NCBI GenBank assembly: GCA_033239525.1 | Contig: BSYO01000009.1 | Span: 13,661,299 to 13,725,298, forward strand | Length of the DNA stretch: 64,000 bases | Direction of reading: 5' to 3' | Source of the DNA: Nepenthes gracilis | Taxonomy: Eukaryota; Streptophyta; Magnoliopsida; Caryophyllales; Nepenthaceae | Notes under the pieces: model-generated | Databases searched by the model: none | What the model saw: the letters and a program-made list of their open reading frames with translations, nothing else | What the model was told of the DNA's origin: nothing | Part shown: positions 60,216-64,000 of the stretch, piece after piece | Layout of the letters: each line of letters opens with the position of its first letter | Numbering within the stretch: the stretch's first letter is position 1 | Made by a program: the position numbers and the translations under genes

Positions 60216-62494
60216 ATCTTAATAGTTGATGCCCGAGATGAAGAGACTATTATCCTTATAATTAGTTAATACCTTATACTTGGCAACCATTTTAAGGATT
60301 AACCGACTCATTTATGAATATGAATTCAATAGATTCTCATGAAGAGGTTATAGTTCAGGTATAAATCTCCAAATTTTATATCATGTTCCATTGCTACGTA
60401 ACCCATAATTGATGAGTATCTAGTCAACCATCAGTGAACTGAAAGTTATAGCTGGATCAGCAAGGCTGACAATCTATCCCTCTATGCATCTCCCTTAGAG
60501 TGCTAGCATTCCGGTTGACTAGCATGCGCCATCTACACTTTAGCAATCCATCTACCCTAATAGAGCAATTTTTTCTACTCTTATATTACATCTAGCTATT
60601 CTAGAAGGAGGGCTTGGCACATCGATGACTTGGCAACTTGTTAATTCAGACTATGCACATCAGGAATCTCTGAATATCTTAGATTCAAATCTTACCATTA
60701 TTCACTTAACCTATCAATAGCCGTAGCATTGAAGATCGAATTCAAGATTTGAGGATGCCATTTTGTCTCCAACTTAAAATCATGTAGATCCAAATTGTCA
60801 CAACCTTGTAATTAAATAATTAATAATTGAAACTTAAGACAAAGCTAGAATGGCACCTTGAAATGATATATATATATATATATATTAAGGACCAAGATCC
60901 AAAGCCACAATTAAATTGACTCTGACATATCAACACTCGGATCACTAATATCTGAAACTAAGGGAAAATATCTCAAACCGAATAACAAAAATATCCAAGA
61001 TTCAAACTAAAATATAAATTTTAGGCTCATGGCAAAAATACAAATAGCCTAAATTTGAAATAACAAACTTCTAATCAATAATCAAGATACAATGAAACAT
61101 TCTAACTATTCCTCCACGAATAGCTTTCCCAATGTTTGAAAAGACATTCGAGCCCACTAATAAAACAGCTAGTAAAAGACAGTAGAAATAAGCCTAACAC
61201 TTAGTAAAGCGTATATAATTTATATATATAGATAATCGTGAATAAAACAGTGGAAAAGACATTAATAATAATTGAAAGCTATAATGTTGAAAATGTTGAA
61301 AATCAATAAACCATGCAAATATCATATGTAAATATAAGAACTAATGTTTGGTGATGACTTTATCAAGAAAAGTTGAATATTAAAGATCGATTTTTGATTT
61401 CTTCTATATAGCCAAAGGCTATGTGCCACTATTTATAACGTATGGATAGACTGCCTATATGTTATTTTTTATAATTAAAGTTAAATAGCACTTTGTATAT
61501 ATATAGATATTAGATTCGATCTTTAATTTATAAATAATTTATTTAAATATATTTTATTAATTATCTATAATAATTCTTATTTAATAAAATCAAAAAACTA
61601 TACCTTGAAAAATAATTATACTAATTTTTCCTCATATTTAAAAAAAATAAATTATGTTTATCAAAATTAAAGTAGAGTTTTCACCAAGATACTTTTATAA
61701 AAGAGTTATATAAGGATAATTTCTCAAAGATTTCTAAATTTTAAGATAATGTACTTTAATTAAGGTGCAATCCTTTAAAATCTCATAAAATAGAAGCAAA
61801 ATTAATATAATAAACATTTGAATAAAAAATGATAGGAGTTTACTAAAAATTTTAGTAACCAAAAAAAAAAACAAATGAATTTAATTACACTTATCTTAAG
61901 ATTAAATTTGTCAAAGATTTATTTGAAATCACTTTAAGTTTAATTCTTTCTTCTTCTCTCTTATTCCTTTTTTTCCTCTTCTCCTTGTTTCTCTTCTATG
62001 AGAATTCACAAAAAACTACACAGGAAATCGATAGAAGGTTTTTAAATAATAGGCTTGTGCACATGCACTAATTAAGCATAGGTCATATGCAAATGCTAAT
62101 TTTAGTGTATATATGAGCAGCCATCATACATTCATCAAGTACTGTGATTCTAGAACAAACACACATGAGTACATATCAGACGTAATGATTCCATCTAAAA
62201 CATGTTTATACATATCCCAAGCACACATCAAGCATTGTTTATGCCTATACCATTATGATTTATCACTTGTTTTTTAATTTGAACTGTAATTAATCATAAT
62301 AATTTATCAATGTATTCAAATTTAATGTCATTATATACATCTTAGTGTTTGAATCTCACACAAATTGTTTCTTCCAATTAAATCATTCCCTCAAGTCTTC
62401 ATTTTTTTTAATCTATATATCTGTTATGGATGAGTTGGACTGTTGACTTTGAAGAAGAAAAAATCTTTAGCTATGTTATGTTAGGTATATCTTG
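60216..62494. other. AT-rich spacer right of F
   Basis: No gene. (TA)n at 60866-60887. The part 61130-61850 shares order and motifs with 63130-63990. TGTCACAACCTTG at about 60797 could be an LTR end, but no partner was found. Confidence 0.45.
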
Positions 62495-62710
62495 CTAAGT
62501 CACTTCTATTGTGGGATCAATGTTGAGGCTAATGTAGGTCAAGCACTGAGTGAGGCTATCATGATATGATTTTTCCTCTGTGAAAACATAGACTAGTTTG
62601 TAGAAAGGAGGTGACCAACTTTCCATTCTTTTTGCCATGCGGACGGCTTCTAGATCTATCGGCTTACATCCAAGCAATGCTAGTCTTCAGGGAATGACAC
62701 GATCGAATTT
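62495..62710 (-). pseudogene. Unidentified gene-like fragment
   Basis: The minus-strand frame reads LLGCKPIDLEAVRMAKRMES and later YVFTEEKSYHDSLTQCLTYI, with balanced composition unlike the neighbouring low-complexity frames. A stop interrupts it upstream of LALLGCK and another follows DPTIEVT. I do not recognise the family. It could be an exon remnant of a host gene or a captured fragment, or chance. Confidence 0.25.
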
Positions 62711-63348
62711 GATAGAGTTGTTGGTACCAATGAGGAATATTCTGGTCTTTCTATATTCTGGTCTTTCTCTTTCTACCAATTTGTAGCATTATGCTATGTT
62801 GCCCTTCATTGTATAGACTAAGAGGAAAAGCCTTTTTTTTTTTTTTCATTTTAGAACTATTTACCAGTAACTTCTACATTCTATTGTTGCCTTGTAACTT
62901 TGATTGTCATGTTTCCTATGCAAAGTATACATGATAATGAAGTCATAAATAATTTATCCAAAATCTAAACACAACCGTAAAAGCCACGACAAATATAAAT
63001 GCCAAGTCCTAGAAAAATTATGGCAAACACTCCGGTAGTTAATCAAAAAACATGCAACCCGTTCAACATCTAAATTCAAAATAATAAGAAAGCAAACACA
63101 ACTAATATTCATAATGCGGAGATATAAAAATTCAGAGTTAAAGGCATGTCAACCACTGAGTACAAAGTTTGTAACCTATTTCAAAAGAGTTTCTAACATT
63201 ATCAATACCTCCGAAAAATACTAAAACATCTCTAGACTAATCCTTTCAAAATTTGCTTCCCTAAATCTAAAACCCTACAAATCTAAGTCCACTAATATGA
63301 AAAGTTCTAAAATATTGTAAAAATTAGCCAAACACTCAAACAAAATAT

Positions 63349-63384
<36 letters not shown>

Positions 63385-64000
63385 TGATAAACATAATAAA
63401 AACTTGAGAAGGATTATGATAATTATATGACAAAATATTGAATGAAAAGATAATTAATAATTAAGAATTAGTGATGACCTCATTGACTAACGTCGAATAT
63501 CAAAGGTCAAAATATAAATGTTTTCGATTAACCCAATCTATATGTCATTATTCAAAACTCAATGGTGGACCAATTACATATTATTCCCTATAAATGGGTT
63601 AAAGTATAAATTTTTTAAGTAGTGAATATTAGGTAACAACCTTCACTTAAAAATTAACATAACAAGAAATGTCTAAATATATTATGTTAATTCTTTATAG
63701 TAATCTTTATTTAGTTCAAATAAAGGACTTCACAGAAAGAAATAAATTTTCAAAAATAAAAAAGTAAATAATATTGACAAAATTTAAAATAGAGCTTTCA
63801 TCAATGCTTAAACAAAAAGAGGACATCTAGAATCAATTTCTCATGAATTTTAAAAATTCAAGAAAATATTCTTTATTTAAGGTACAAGCTAATAAAATTT
63901 CATAAAATAGAAGTAGATCTAACATATATACAATACAAACTTAAAAGAAGTAGAGAGATGTCACATTTATGAACATTTGAATAAGAAATGAAAATGTTCT
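62711..64000. other. AT-rich spacer to window end
   Basis: No gene. (AC)n(AT)n microsatellite at 63349-63384. The part from about 63130 is a diverged copy of 61130-61850. Confidence 0.45.

Overview
This window looks like transposon-rich plant nuclear DNA. It is AT-rich, and nearly every recognisable coding trace comes from long-terminal-repeat (LTR) retrotransposons: several Ty3/gypsy elements with PBS sites complementary to initiator Met-tRNA and chromodomain-like integrase tails (probably Tekay/Del-like chromoviruses), plus one Ty1/copia fragment. I found no intact cellular gene and no tRNA, rRNA or CRISPR. The species, and monocot versus dicot, cannot be decided from what I can see. The letters A to H below are my own family labels.

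Layout. 1-5904: minus-strand gypsy element A1 (RNase H, RT, protease, gag, PBS, 2.8-kb 5' LTR), cut by the window edge and inserted in an older LTR (5905-6928). 6929-12204: AT-rich spacer with a diverged 0.56-kb duplication, a foldback/MITE-like element and a long (ATT)n tract. 12210-60215: one plus-strand gypsy element, F. Its two LTRs (12210-14324 and 58080-60215) are flanked by the same 5-bp target duplication, ATCTT, and it has been swollen to 48 kb by later insertions. 60216-64000: AT-rich spacer with a diverged duplicated segment, microsatellites and one unidentified short gene-like fragment.

Inside F: LTR D (minus) is split into four pieces (14523-14575, 22820-23400, 39960-40900, 44042-44753). 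Within D lie element B1 (14576-21295), which carries a solo LTR A2 (15373-18263, duplication ATATT) inside its own LTR and a broken copia element in its gag; element C (23401-39959, minus), which carries element G (26067-33240) at its integrase/chromodomain junction; and solo LTR E (40901-44041). F's pol is further interrupted by element B2 (46200-53958, duplication GAAAT), whose pol has been replaced by non-coding DNA, and by LTR H plus an unidentified segment (55111-57540).

All coding regions are decayed by stops, frameshifts and lost catalytic residues. The most interesting signals are in the LTRs of the related A and B families. Upstream of the TATA box sits a tandem array of inverted CCGGTCAA/TTGACCGG units, which contain the WRKY-type W-box core TTGAC. 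Downstream of the TATA box, in the presumed transcribed leader, sits an array of about 26 or more AACTCCGG-centred units, followed by a strongly conserved GC-rich block. The array and block may lie in a GC-AG intron.
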